In this document: positions 8,690-16,427 of the stretch, one piece after another
Layout: each line of letters opens with the position of its first letter
How positions within the stretch are numbered: position 1 is the first letter of the stretch
DNA from: Peptococcaceae bacterium
GTDB taxonomy: Bacteria > Bacillota > Peptococcia > Peptococcales > Peptococcaceae
Direction of reading: 5' to 3'
Assembly: GCA_900756555.1 (NCBI GenBank)
Contig: CAAEKP010000144.1
Span: 1 to 29,946, forward strand
DNA length: 29,946 nt
The notes under the pieces: generated by a model
The model's input: the letters and a program-made list of their open reading frames with translations, nothing else
The model's database searches: none
What the model was told of the DNA's origin: nothing
Position numbers and translations under genes: made by a program

Positions 8690-8762
8690 AAAAAGACAGT
8701 TCCGTTTACCCGCCGCGTATCAACCTGTTGCAATACGCAGCGAGAAAGGAAACTGTCTTTTT
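8690..8762. terminator. Bidirectional terminator between convergent genes
   Basis: The 12-bp outer stem AAAAAGACAGTT (8690-8701) / AACTGTCTTTTT (8751-8762) encloses an inner GCGTAT (8715-8720) / ATACGC (8733-8738) stem. It sits between the ends of the MATE gene and the radical SAM gene and can serve both. Confidence 0.85.
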
Positions 8763-8797
8763 TATTCTGTCAACCGTTATTCTTCCTGCCAGTCGGT

Positions 8798-10540
8798 TTA
8801 TTCTTCAACTTCCATTTGCAGCACACTCAGCGGAATTACACTGTAAGCCGCATTGTTCAGCAAATCTTTGCGTGCATAATCAAACAGTACGGCCACAGGT
8901 TCTGCATCGCCAAACACTTCCAGATGGGTTTGACGGGCAATCACTTTGCTGTCGGTACCCACATAGTCCGGCAGATACTGCGCTATCATTTCCGCAGCGC
9001 GATAGAAGGCCTGTATGCCGTGATGCCACTGCTTGTCATTGCTGACCGTTAGCCAGCCCGGCAGTTTCTTTGGCTTTTCATGCAGCGCCAAATCAAATTT
9101 CAGCAGCCACTGAAACCGTGCGCCATCTACTCGTTCATTCTGCTGCACAAACTGCCACAGAATGTCGCACAGACCAATCTTGGACTGATACTGATGATGG
9201 CAGTCATGCGCAATCCAATACTGGGACAGCTGCTCAAAGAAAGCAAATGGATTATCATACAACGGCACTAAATAATCCAGCGTATTCAGGAACTTGCCGC
9301 TGTTGTAGTAGGTTTCCACCATCTCCTCCACGGCTTTCAGCCGCAGCGTATCTCCATAAGGCAGAGCATGGGTGGTAAGCACCTCATAAGGCGCGGTATC
9401 CTGATATACAATGGCAAAGTCCTGCTGCCGCTGATAAATCATGGAGCCCTTCAGCACTTTCAAAAAGCCCAGCTGCAGCTGTTCCGGCTGTAAGGCATAC
9501 ACATCGTTGAAAGAGCGGCCAAAGGAAGCGTAATCCTCATAGGGCAGCCCGGCTATCAAATCCAGATGCTGATGAATATTGCCGCCCGCTTTAATCTGTT
9601 TTACGATGCCGGATAATTTATCAAAATCTACGTTGCGATTAATGGCACTGATGGTCTGCGGATTGGTGGACTGCACGCCAATCTCAAACTGGAACAATCC
9701 CTTGCGCACGGTTTTGAGAAAGTCGATGGTTTCCTGATCCAGCAAATCAGCCGTAATTTCAAAGTGGAAATTAGTCACGCCGTTATCGTGTTCATGCAGA
9801 TAACGCCAAATCGCCATGGCATGACTTTTTTTGCAGTTGAAGGTGCGGTCAATAAACTTCACCTGCCGCACTTTTGCATCCAAAAACAGCTGCAGCTCAG
9901 GCAATACTTTTTCCAGCGGCACAAAGCGCACGCCCTTCTCAATGGACGACAGACAGTAACCGCAGCTGTAGGGGCAGCCCCGCTGTGTTTCATAATAAAT
10001 AATCTGGTTCTGCACATCCTGAAATTCTTCCTCATACGGGAACGGCAGCAATGCCAGATCCAGCGGCTCCTGCTGCGGCGTGGAAAGAATCTCTCCTTCC
10101 TGACGGAAGGTTAATCCTTTGATTTCCTGCAACGACTCCGGCTGACCATAATCCAGATAATTCAGCAGTTGGGTGAACACCATCTCACCTTCGCCGCGCA
10201 TCACCAAATCTATCGTGGGATTGTCCCACAAAAAGGTTTCGCTTTCATAACTGACCTCCGGCCCGCCAAACCCCAGCATACAGTCCGGCATAATCTTTTT
10301 TAGCAGCGGACAAAGCTGCTTCAGCATTTCCACATTCCAGATATAACAGGAAAACAAAATCACATCCGGCTGCTGCCGAAACAATTCATCGGCAATAAAC
10401 TCCAGACGTTGATTAATGGTAAACTCCATTGTCTGTAAATTGTGCCGCGCTCCGTTGTCCGCAAAGCGGGTCAGATACCGCAGCGCCAGACTGGAATGAA
10501 TAAACTTGGCACTCAAAGAAGCAAGAACGATTTTTTTCAT
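8798..10540 (-). CDS. B12-binding domain/radical SAM protein with DUF4080
   Basis: 580 residues. The N-terminal part (about 1-140) has the cobalamin-binding-like Rossmann layout (DVILFSCYIWNV, LGFGGPEVSYE, DLVMRGEGE) typical of B12-dependent radical SAM proteins. The radical SAM core follows with the cluster motif C189-x3-C193-x2-C196 (RGCPYSCGYC), then EIGVQSTNPQTISAINRN and IAGLPYEDYASF. The C-terminal 200 residues fit the DUF4080 extension. Family members are found widely in anaerobic Bacillota, and their substrate is unknown. GAGGG precedes the ATG. It is transcribed from its own probable promoter and is followed by no partner gene. Methyltransferase chemistry is plausible but unproven. 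Confidence 0.9.
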   Translation of the reverse strand: MKKIVLASLSAKFIHSSLALRYLTRFADNGARHNLQTMEFTINQRLEFIADELFRQQPDVILFSCYIWNVEMLKQLCPLLKKIMPDCMLGFGGPEVSYESETFLWDNPTIDLVMRGEGEMVFTQLLNYLDYGQPESLQEIKGLTFRQEGEILSTPQQEPLDLALLPFPYEEEFQDVQNQIIYYETQRGCPYSCGYCLSSIEKGVRFVPLEKVLPELQLFLDAKVRQVKFIDRTFNCKKSHAMAIWRYLHEHDNGVTNFHFEITADLLDQETIDFLKTVRKGLFQFEIGVQSTNPQTISAINRNVDFDKLSGIVKQIKAGGNIHQHLDLIAGLPYEDYASFGRSFNDVYALQPEQLQLGFLKVLKGSMIYQRQQDFAIVYQDTAPYEVLTTHALPYGDTLRLKAVEEMVETYYNSGKFLNTLDYLVPLYDNPFAFFEQLSQYWIAHDCHHQYQSKIGLCDILWQFVQQNERVDGARFQWLLKFDLALHEKPKKLPGWLTVSNDKQWHHGIQAFYRAAEMIAQYLPDYVGTDSKVIARQTHLEVFGDAEPVAVLFDYARKDLLNNAAYSVIPLSVLQMEVEE

Positions 10541-10584
10541 AGCAATACCCTCATTTTATCTCAATTACAAAAATTTCTGCTCCT

Positions 10585-10613
10585 ATTATAGCGGTTTTCC
10601 AAGAGAAATACAA
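10585..10613 (-). promoter_or_regulatory. Candidate promoter for the radical SAM gene
   Basis: Minus strand TTGTAT (10608-10613), exact 17-nt spacer, TATAAT (10585-10590), 45 nt upstream of the ATG. Confidence 0.6.
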
Positions 10614-10657
10614 ATTGGATTGCATCAATTTTATTCAGAGAGTAAGCGATACATTTT

Positions 10658-10960
10658 TCATCCCGCTGTGGTGTCTGGCGCTTTGTATAAGCGCTCTGCC
10701 ACCAGACGGCAATATAAATGCTCCTGCTGGAATTGCAGCACCAGCATGGCGGCATTCTCCAACTCCTGGCAGGCCGCCAGCAAATCCTCCTGTTCTAAAT
10801 CACAGATGGTGCGCAATTCGGTAAAGCGCACCTGTGGACAGCAGGCACGGCACAAATGTTGTAAATAAGCGTAAAAATCCATCCACAGTATCATAGCGTT
10901 GCGGCTCAGTTCGTGACGGATTGATTTTTGCAGAAACCAGATCATCGTTTGTTCATTCAT
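10658..10960 (-). CDS. Small protein of unknown function
   Basis: About 100 residues, not recognised. The sequence looks mainly helical, with four cysteines or cysteine pairs (HLCRACC at about 36-42), a middle segment FTELRTICDLEQEDLLAACQELENAAML that resembles a winged-helix recognition region, and a beta-like end (VLQFQQEHLYCRLVAERLY). A small DNA-binding or adaptor protein is possible. I chose the ATG at 10960 because AGAGGAG is 8 nt upstream; an upstream in-frame ATG would put that site inside the gene. A good promoter precedes it. The gap to the radical SAM start is about 117 nt, and each gene appears to have its own promoter. Confidence 0.7.
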   Translation of the reverse strand: MNEQTMIWFLQKSIRHELSRNAMILWMDFYAYLQHLCRACCPQVRFTELRTICDLEQEDLLAACQELENAAMLVLQFQQEHLYCRLVAERLYKAPDTTAG

Positions 10961-11009
10961 TGCAAGAACTCCTCTCATTTGAAATATTTACAAATTATCC
11001 CTTGTTTTC

Positions 11010-11038
11010 ACTATACCACAATTTACATGATCTGTAAA
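11010..11038 (-). promoter_or_regulatory. Candidate promoter for the small unknown gene
   Basis: Minus strand TTTACA (11033-11038), exact 17-nt spacer, TATAGT (11010-11015), about 50 nt before the ATG at 10960. This supports that the small gene is real. Confidence 0.6.
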
Positions 11039-11094
11039 CGAACATAATTTGTTATATTTTGTCGAAGTATCCACATGATTTTTTCACAATAAAA

Positions 11095-11135
11095 AAACAG
11101 AAGCACTGCAACCAAGAACTGCAATACTCCTGTTT
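11095..11135 (-). terminator. Terminator of the dinB-sigma-anti-sigma cluster
   Basis: A 16-bp stem (11095-11110 with 11120-11135) is completed by three G-U pairs only in the minus-strand RNA, and a run of seven U follows it there. It starts 9 nt after the anti-sigma stop. Confidence 0.85.
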
Positions 11136-11143
11136 CTTACCAT

Positions 11144-12064
11144 TTATTCAGCTTTCGCTTCTTCAATCAGTTTTTTCATCTGCTCGATTTCTTTTTTCAG
11201 CGTATCAATATGCTCCTGCAAATCTTTTACGTTCTCCTGCAGTTCAGTATTCTCCGGCTCAGCTTTCAGTTTGGCATCTGCTTTTTCCAATTCCTTCTGC
11301 ACTTCTTCCAGCTTAGTGGTCAGTTCTGTCAGCGCATCTTCATAGGATGCCACTTTGTCGGCTACTTGCTGCAAGTTGTCATTCACATCACGCACCTGCT
11401 TGCCGTTCTGCGCTGTATCAGTTGGTTCATCCTCCAAACTGAACGCTGCAACAGCAGGCAGCTGCCCGTCACTGTTTTCGTCTGTCGCTGCCGGCTGTGG
11501 CTCAGCTGCAACCTCCGGCTGTGCAGCGTTGACCGAGCCTGTTTGCACTGGATTCTGCTGCGTAACATCGCCGCCCTTGCTAATCTTATCGCCAGCTGCC
11601 TGCTGAGTTACAGCATCGTTTTGCGCTTTCTCTGCATTGCTGCTGTCCTTATCGTTTTTCAGGCTGTCTTTCTGCTCAGCGTTATGATTCGCCACAATAC
11701 TGCTATCCTCCGCGTTGCTTTCATTATTGCTGGCAACCTGTGCCTGATTCGGCAGCGCATCATAAGCAACATTATGGTTATTATCTCCCATCTGCGCCTG
11801 CACCACTGGAATGCAGCACAGCACCAATACTGCTGCCGCAGCAGCGGACATCCACTTTTTACTGCGGGCAAAAAACGGGACGACATTCTCTTTCCGTTTT
11901 ACTGCTTTTTTTCCTGTTTTCTGCTGCTCTTTGCGCAGCCGTTCCATTGTTCTGGCATGGAAATCAGCAGGCGGTTCTATTTCAGCTTCTGCCCACTGAG
12001 CCAGCATTTCGTCCAGTGCTTCGTCGGTTATCTGGGCGCTTTTATTTTTTTTGTCGTTCTGCAC
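11144..12064 (-). CDS. Putative transmembrane anti-sigma factor
   Basis: 306 residues. The cytoplasmic N-terminus (1-70) begins with ITDEALDEMLAQWAEAEIEPPADFHARTMERLRKEQQ, a short acidic-helical segment as in several ECF-associated anti-sigma proteins. A single membrane segment is at about 72-90. A long Asn/Gln/Ala-rich, probably disordered extracytoplasmic stretch (about 92-225) follows, then a heptad-like coiled coil (about 235-304) ending in EEAKAE. The zinc-binding HxxxCxxC motif of classical ZAS anti-sigma factors is absent; the only cysteines are two in the membrane segment. It starts with GTG (AAGGAG 8 nt upstream) and overlaps the sigma gene by 23 nt, so synthesis is coupled. The role is inferred from position and topology. 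Confidence 0.8.
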   Translation of the reverse strand: MQNDKKNKSAQITDEALDEMLAQWAEAEIEPPADFHARTMERLRKEQQKTGKKAVKRKENVVPFFARSKKWMSAAAAAVLVLCCIPVVQAQMGDNNHNVAYDALPNQAQVASNNESNAEDSSIVANHNAEQKDSLKNDKDSSNAEKAQNDAVTQQAAGDKISKGGDVTQQNPVQTGSVNAAQPEVAAEPQPAATDENSDGQLPAVAAFSLEDEPTDTAQNGKQVRDVNDNLQQVADKVASYEDALTELTTKLEEVQKELEKADAKLKAEPENTELQENVKDLQEHIDTLKKEIEQMKKLIEEAKAE

Positions 12065-12647
12065 TGTCCCTGCTCCTTTCCTGTTTTCTATCTGCTAAAA
12101 TCTGCTCTTTTAAATAATTGCGCGCTCGCGATATGCGCGACTTTACTGTTCCTAACGAACAGGACAGCATCTGCGCGATTTCCTCGTAGCTGTGTCCATC
12201 CAGTTCCCGCAGCACCAGCACAATGCGATATTCCTCCCGCATCTGCCCAATCATCGACTGCACATACTGCACTGTCTCCTGCTTGATGGTGTGTTCCTCT
12301 GGTGTGTCGGTTTCCGCAGCAATCTCTTTCTGCACGCTGCCTTCTTCCAGTTCTACCTCATCATCCAGTGAGGTTACCTGCACCTTCTTGCGTCTGCGCA
12401 GCTCATCCAGACACTGGTTGGCTGTAATACGGCCAATCCAGGTGCTAAAAGCTGCATCCCCGCGAAAACGGTCAATGGACTGGTACGCTTTAATCAACGC
12501 TTCCTGTGCCATATCACTGGCATCATCATGGTTGCCCATATATTTATATGCAATGGTGTAGACCTTTTTCTCATACCGCAAAAGCAGCTGTTCAAAAGCA
12601 TCCATATCACCCTGCTGACTTTTCTGAATCAGTACTGTTTCATCCAC
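12042..12647 (-). CDS. ECF RNA polymerase sigma factor (sigma-70 family)
   Basis: 201 residues, the ECF (group 4) size. Region 2 (about 5-90) has YTIAYKYMGNHDDASDMAQEALIKAYQSIDRFRGDAAFSTWIGRITANQCLD, the RpoE/SigW pattern for core binding and -10 recognition. Region 4 (about 130-190) carries a helix-turn-helix, HSYEEIAQMLSCSLGTVKSRISRARNYLKE. An acidic linker joins them. A lysine/arginine-rich tail ends the protein. The ribosome site AAAGGAGGA is strong. It lies 37 nt after dinB on the same strand and overlaps the downstream anti-sigma gene, so it probably responds to envelope stress by release from that partner. Target promoters are unknown; no own promoter was recognised. Confidence 0.95.
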   Translation of the reverse strand: MDETVLIQKSQQGDMDAFEQLLLRYEKKVYTIAYKYMGNHDDASDMAQEALIKAYQSIDRFRGDAAFSTWIGRITANQCLDELRRRKKVQVTSLDDEVELEEGSVQKEIAAETDTPEEHTIKQETVQYVQSMIGQMREEYRIVLVLRELDGHSYEEIAQMLSCSLGTVKSRISRARNYLKEQILADRKQERSRDSAERQKK

Positions 12648-12684
12648 GCCGGCTCCTCCTTTGCCCGGTAATTCATAGACGTAA

Positions 12685-13887
12685 TTACTCCTGAGAAAGT
12701 TCCCCGTTTTTGTCCTTTCCCGTTAATTTTCTGGCACGATGTACGGTATCTCCTCCATATTTTCCATTAATGCGGTCCATTACCCTGTTTAACTGGTTCA
12801 CTTTTTCCGCAGCCGCCACATCCGCAAACAAATCCTGCTGCTCCACAATCTGCCCCTCCTGCTTCAGATTAGACACTGTCACGCCAATTAACCGCACCGC
12901 GGTATTATCTTTGTAGTGCTGCGCCATCAAACTCCGCACCGCCGCAAACACCGGCTCAAAACTGGAAGTGTACTGCTCCAGCGTCACCGCCCGGGTAATG
13001 CTGTGAAAATCAGGATAACGTATCTTAATGGACACCGTTCTGCCCTTCAGCCCACTGCTGCGCAGCGTATGACAAACATCGTCGGTCAAAGTAAACAGAA
13101 TTGTTTCCAGCAGATAGCGTTCCCGAATATCCTGCGGGAAGGTGGTTTCCCGCCCCACCGATTTACTCTCCCGCACCGGCTCCACCAGACGGTGGTCAAT
13201 GCCGTTAGCCAGCTCGTGCATCTGCACGCCCTGTTTGCCCAACAGATGTTCCAGCAGGCCAACATCCATATGCGCCAGCTTGCCGATTGTATTTACACCC
13301 ATCTGTTCCAGCAGCTGCGCCGTCTTGCTACCCACACCCATCATGCGGCGGATAGACAGTGGCCATACTTTCTGTTCTAAATCTTCCGGCAGAATAATAT
13401 AAAAGCCGTCCGGCTTGTCCATATCGGAAGCTAACTTAGCTAAAAATTTATTATAAGACAAACCTACCGATGCCGTCAAATGCAGCTCCTGATGAATCTG
13501 ATTTTTTATTTTGCAGCCAATCTCCTCCGCCGTGCCAAATAATTTCTGACTGCCCGTCACATCCAGAAAGGCCTCGTCTACCGAAATAGCCTCCACCTCC
13601 GGCGTAAACTGCTGGAAAATCTGCATGATCTGCCGTGATACCGACCGATATTTTTTCATATCCACCTGCAAATAGATGCCGTTCGGGCAGCGGCGCACCG
13701 CCTCTGCCATGGGCAGCGCTGAGTGTACGCCAAACTTGCGGGCCTCGTAAGAGGCGGTGGATACCACGCCGCGGCTTTCTTTCCTGCCGCCCACAATCAC
13801 CGGCTTGCCCCGCAGCGCAGGATTATCCCGCTGCTCAATGGCAGCAAAAAAAGCATCCATATCCACATGTAAAATTGCCGGCTTCAT
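12685..13887 (-). CDS. dinB: DNA polymerase IV (Y family)
   Basis: Error-prone translesion DNA polymerase, about 400 residues. Palm motifs are visible: D9-M-D11-AFFA near the start and SVDEAF with D104/E105, the metal-binding acids. The helix-hairpin-helix thumb region (MMGVGSKTAQLLEQMGVNTIGKLA) and little-finger domain follow. A clamp-binding QQDLF is at about 350-354. The ATG at 13887 is used because the conserved MKPAILHVDMDAFF opening starts there and AGGGGG precedes it; 16 further upstream codons are unlikely to be used. It is divergent from a sirtuin gene and only 37 nt ahead of the ECF sigma gene, so it may share a transcript with it. Confidence 0.96.
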   Translation of the reverse strand: MKPAILHVDMDAFFAAIEQRDNPALRGKPVIVGGRKESRGVVSTASYEARKFGVHSALPMAEAVRRCPNGIYLQVDMKKYRSVSRQIMQIFQQFTPEVEAISVDEAFLDVTGSQKLFGTAEEIGCKIKNQIHQELHLTASVGLSYNKFLAKLASDMDKPDGFYIILPEDLEQKVWPLSIRRMMGVGSKTAQLLEQMGVNTIGKLAHMDVGLLEHLLGKQGVQMHELANGIDHRLVEPVRESKSVGRETTFPQDIRERYLLETILFTLTDDVCHTLRSSGLKGRTVSIKIRYPDFHSITRAVTLEQYTSSFEPVFAAVRSLMAQHYKDNTAVRLIGVTVSNLKQEGQIVEQQDLFADVAAAEKVNQLNRVMDRINGKYGGDTVHRARKLTGKDKNGELSQE

Positions 13888-13918
13888 GTCACCGCCCCCT
13901 TGTTTTATATTTGCAATC

Positions 13919-13952
13919 AGTATAACACAGAGCAACCGTTCTGTGCTATAAT
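13919..13952. promoter_or_regulatory. Divergent dinB/sirtuin promoter region with inverted repeat
   Basis: A TATAAT on the plus strand (13947-13952) and a TATACT on the minus strand (13919-13924) flank an inverted repeat, CACAGA (13926-13931) and TCTGTG (13940-13945). The minus strand between them reads GAACGGTTGCTC, one base from the GAAC-x4-GTTC pattern of Gram-positive LexA boxes. A shared operator is plausible; -35 boxes are weak on both sides. Confidence 0.4.
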
Positions 13953-13987
13953 AAATTTACTACAATATTTATCAGGAGGGGATTCCT

Positions 13988-14713
13988 TTGGAAACTATCA
14001 AAACCTTACAGCAATATATCACCGAAAGCAAACGCATTGTGTTCTTTGGCGGCGCTGGCGTATCCACCGAGAGCGGCATCAAAGATTTTCGCGGTGTGGA
14101 TGGCCTGTATCACCTTAAATATAAGTACAACCCAGAAACCATTTTAAGCCACAGCTTTTTTCAGAGCCATACCGCAGACTTTTATGAATTTTATCAGGAT
14201 AAGATTGTGCAGCCAACGCTGACCGCCAAACCAAACGCCGCCCATTATAAGCTGGCAGAGCTGGAACAGGCAGGCAAGCTCACCGCCGTAGTCACACAAA
14301 ATATCGACGGTCTGCATCAGATGGCCGGCAGCAAAAACGTACTGGAACTGCACGGCAGTATTCACCGCAATTACTGTGCCAGCTGCGGCAAAAAATATCC
14401 GCTGGACGCAGTCAGCCAGGCCGATGGCATTCCTCGCTGCCAGTGCGGCGGCATTATCCGTCCAGATGTGGTGCTCTATGAAGAATCGCTGGATGACCGA
14501 GTAATTGCCAAAACCATTCAGGCCATCAGTGAAGCCGATCTGCTCATCGTGGGCGGTACCTCGCTGACCGTGTACCCGGCAGCCAGCTTCTTAGACTTTT
14601 ATCAGGGCGACCGCTTAGTGGTGATCAATCTGGACGACACCAGCTATCACAGCAAAGCTGCCCTCACCATCAACGGCAAAATTGGCGAAGTATTAAGCCA
14701 GATTACCGTATAA
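13988..14713 (+). CDS. NAD-dependent protein deacylase, SIR2 family
   Basis: 241 residues, a bacterial CobB/Sir2-type sirtuin that removes acyl groups from lysines with NAD+. The NAD-binding GAGVSTESGIKDFR is at about 22-35, TQNIDGLH at 103-110, catalytic H122 in ELHGS, and the zinc site C130-x2-C133 with C151-x-C153; late NAD-contact motifs GTSLTVYPA and NLD are present. The start is TTG with AGGAGGGG 6 nt upstream; no ATG gives this N-terminus. It is divergent from dinB and ends at a strong bidirectional terminator. Physiological targets are unknown. Confidence 0.95.
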   Translation: METIKTLQQYITESKRIVFFGGAGVSTESGIKDFRGVDGLYHLKYKYNPETILSHSFFQSHTADFYEFYQDKIVQPTLTAKPNAAHYKLAELEQAGKLTAVVTQNIDGLHQMAGSKNVLELHGSIHRNYCASCGKKYPLDAVSQADGIPRCQCGGIIRPDVVLYEESLDDRVIAKTIQAISEADLLIVGGTSLTVYPAASFLDFYQGDRLVVINLDDTSYHSKAALTINGKIGEVLSQITV

Positions 14714-14717
14714 AACA

Positions 14718-14771
14718 AAAAAGTCTGTAGCAATAGAGAGAATATTTTCGCTCTGTTGCTACAGACTTTTT
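14718..14771. terminator. Bidirectional terminator between sirtuin and ATPase genes
   Basis: A perfect 16-bp stem (AAAAAGTCTGTAGCAA at 14718-14733, TTGCTACAGACTTTTT at 14756-14771), extended inside by AGAG/CTCT. It serves the two converging genes. Confidence 0.92.
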
Positions 14772-14778
14772 GAATTGA

Positions 14779-16170
14779 TTATATACACATCTCCGCGAAG
14801 GTCACTAATGTTACATTTCCCATCAACGCTGCTTTCTCCACGCAACCTTCCGTAAAACCTGTTTTGGCAAATAAATAAAAATGCTTTGTATGATACGGGA
14901 ACAGCTCACTGCGTGTAATCAATGTTTCTAAAACACCCAAATCTACTTTTTTATTTGTCCACTTACATTCACCAAACAGCGCAGTATCTTTATCTGCAAT
15001 TCCTAAAATGTCCAGCTCCGTTTGTTTTCGCACACGAGGATCATTTCCCCACCATCGACCAATATCCGTAAAGTTGATTGCAGCTTTACCCTGTGCAAGC
15101 AGCCTCCATAAATACTGTTTGCAGATTTCCTCAAATACTGATCCCATAAAATCAGATAAATAAGGCTCTATTCGTTGATACACCACTCCTGTTAAACCAC
15201 GATTGATTGCAGACATATTTTCTGGAATAAACCGATACCAAAATTGAAACATAGAATCTTCCAGTACATAAATTGTTTTACGGGAGTGCGTTTCTCCAAA
15301 AGGTGTTTCTTTTTTGACAATGCCCAATCCTATCAATTTGTTCAAATAGCTGGTTGCCAAAGATGATTCTATTCCTGTTTTATCGCTGATTTCTGAAAGT
15401 CGTGTCGCACCGTTGGCAATAGCACTAATTAAAGAATTGTACTGCGAAGCATCTCTGCATTCCTGTTTGATTAAATTCGTCGGTTCTTCAAACAAATAAG
15501 CGTTGGCGGTCAAAAAATTTTCCTTGATATTGTCCGCTACACTTTTTCGTTCATTCATCATCGACAAATATAGCGGAATGCCTCCCGTAATACCATAAAT
15601 AACAGCCATATCCTCGCCTTTTAATCTTTGATAATAATTTCTCGCTTCAAAAAAATCAAACGGCAAAATTTTATATTGACAAGTGCGTCTGCCATACAAT
15701 GGACTTTTATAACCCATAACCTGATTTTCCATAAAAGACATGGACGAACCACACAAAATCAAAAATAGCTGTGATGTAGCCTGATTTTTGTCAATCAACA
15801 ACTGTAAGATAGAAGCTATCCCTTTAGAACAGCCTGCTAAATAAGGATATTCATCAATAACAAATACAATACGACGTTTTTCTGCAATCTGAAATACCGT
15901 TTCAAAAGCTTTTTGAAAACTGCTGATACTGGCATCACTGCCTTTAAAATCTTCCGAAAGCTGATAAATACTCTGGCTCATATCATGCAGGTTCTGTTTG
16001 GCGTTTGTTTCTGTTGCCGAATATAAAATACTTTCCTTATCCTTGATAAACTCATTGATTAAAGTAGTTTTCCCTACACGACGACGCCCATAAATAACAG
16101 CAAACTCAAATTTCCCAGATTGATAGCGTCTGTTTAAATCCTGTAGTTCTCGTTCTCGACCAATAAACAT
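14779..16170 (-). CDS. ATP-binding protein, AAA ATPase_2 plus DUF234
   Basis: About 463 residues. The opening MFIGRERELQDLNRRY and the Walker A GRRRVGKTT (28-36) and Walker B IVFVIDEYPYL (101-111) place it in the archaeal/bacterial ATPase_2 family. A winged-helix-like segment (ATRLSEISDKTGIESSLATSYLNKLIGLGIV, about 256-286) follows, then the DUF234 domain. The C-terminal part has D388 and E402-C-K404 (LDIL ... GECKW), the spacing of a PD-(D/E)xK nuclease core. The ATG at 16170 follows AGGAGTGAT; upstream in-frame codons run through the operator and are not coding. Sequence is visibly AT-richer than neighbours, suggesting transfer. The function of this family is not established. Confidence 0.9.
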   Translation of the reverse strand: MFIGRERELQDLNRRYQSGKFEFAVIYGRRRVGKTTLINEFIKDKESILYSATETNAKQNLHDMSQSIYQLSEDFKGSDASISSFQKAFETVFQIAEKRRIVFVIDEYPYLAGCSKGIASILQLLIDKNQATSQLFLILCGSSMSFMENQVMGYKSPLYGRRTCQYKILPFDFFEARNYYQRLKGEDMAVIYGITGGIPLYLSMMNERKSVADNIKENFLTANAYLFEEPTNLIKQECRDASQYNSLISAIANGATRLSEISDKTGIESSLATSYLNKLIGLGIVKKETPFGETHSRKTIYVLEDSMFQFWYRFIPENMSAINRGLTGVVYQRIEPYLSDFMGSVFEEICKQYLWRLLAQGKAAINFTDIGRWWGNDPRVRKQTELDILGIADKDTALFGECKWTNKKVDLGVLETLITRSELFPYHTKHFYLFAKTGFTEGCVEKAALMGNVTLVTFAEMCI

Positions 16171-16194
16171 CTCTATCACTCCTGCTTTTTTATA

Positions 16195-16235
16195 ATTTAC
16201 TAAACTATACTTTAGTAAATTATACTTGAGTAAAT
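16195..16235 (-). promoter_or_regulatory. Repeat-rich operator/promoter of the ATPase gene
   Basis: A 10-bp perfect inverted repeat (ATTTACTAAA at 16195-16204, TTTAGTAAAT at 16211-16220) is followed without gap by a second copy of its right side, so TATACTTTAGTAAAT (16206-16220) and TATACTTGAGTAAAT (16221-16235) are tandem 15-mers. The array covers the likely promoter 25 nt before the ATG; TATAGT and TATAAT-like boxes lie within it on the minus strand. It looks like a dimeric regulator site, perhaps bound by the ATPase's own winged-helix part. Confidence 0.6.
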
Positions 16236-16360
16236 TTGCAATGTCAAGCGAACTACCAGCCTTTGGACTGATTATTGCGCATAATAACAGCAGTGACCGG
16301 CTTTCATACATTGCCGGAGGTTTTCCTATATCAAAGAAAAATATAATAAAACGGTCATAC

Positions 16361-16393
16361 AAACGGCCCTGAACGAATTGTTCAGAGCCGTTT
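16361..16393. terminator. Hairpin after the MerR-type gene
   Basis: A stem AAACGGC-x-CTGAAC paired with GTTCAG-x-GCCGTTT (16361-16393), loop of 5 nt, one internal mismatch. It lies 34 nt past the MerR stop. T-runs are short on both sides, so it is a moderate terminator candidate. Confidence 0.6.
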
Positions 16394-16427
16394 GTTTCCT
16401 GCTCGCCTGTGCTTGTCAGGATCAGGT

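Noticed and set aside
11210..12286. Long open frame (358 codons) on the plus strand opposite the anti-sigma and sigma genes
   Set aside because: It is antisense to two well-supported overlapping genes, has a skewed Cys/Leu/Phe-rich composition and no ribosome site; it results from the low-complexity codons of the anti-sigma gene.
16171..16362. N-terminal extension of the ATPase by 64 codons
   Set aside because: The extension would cover the operator repeats and the promoter, and a strong ribosome site precedes the inner ATG at 16170.
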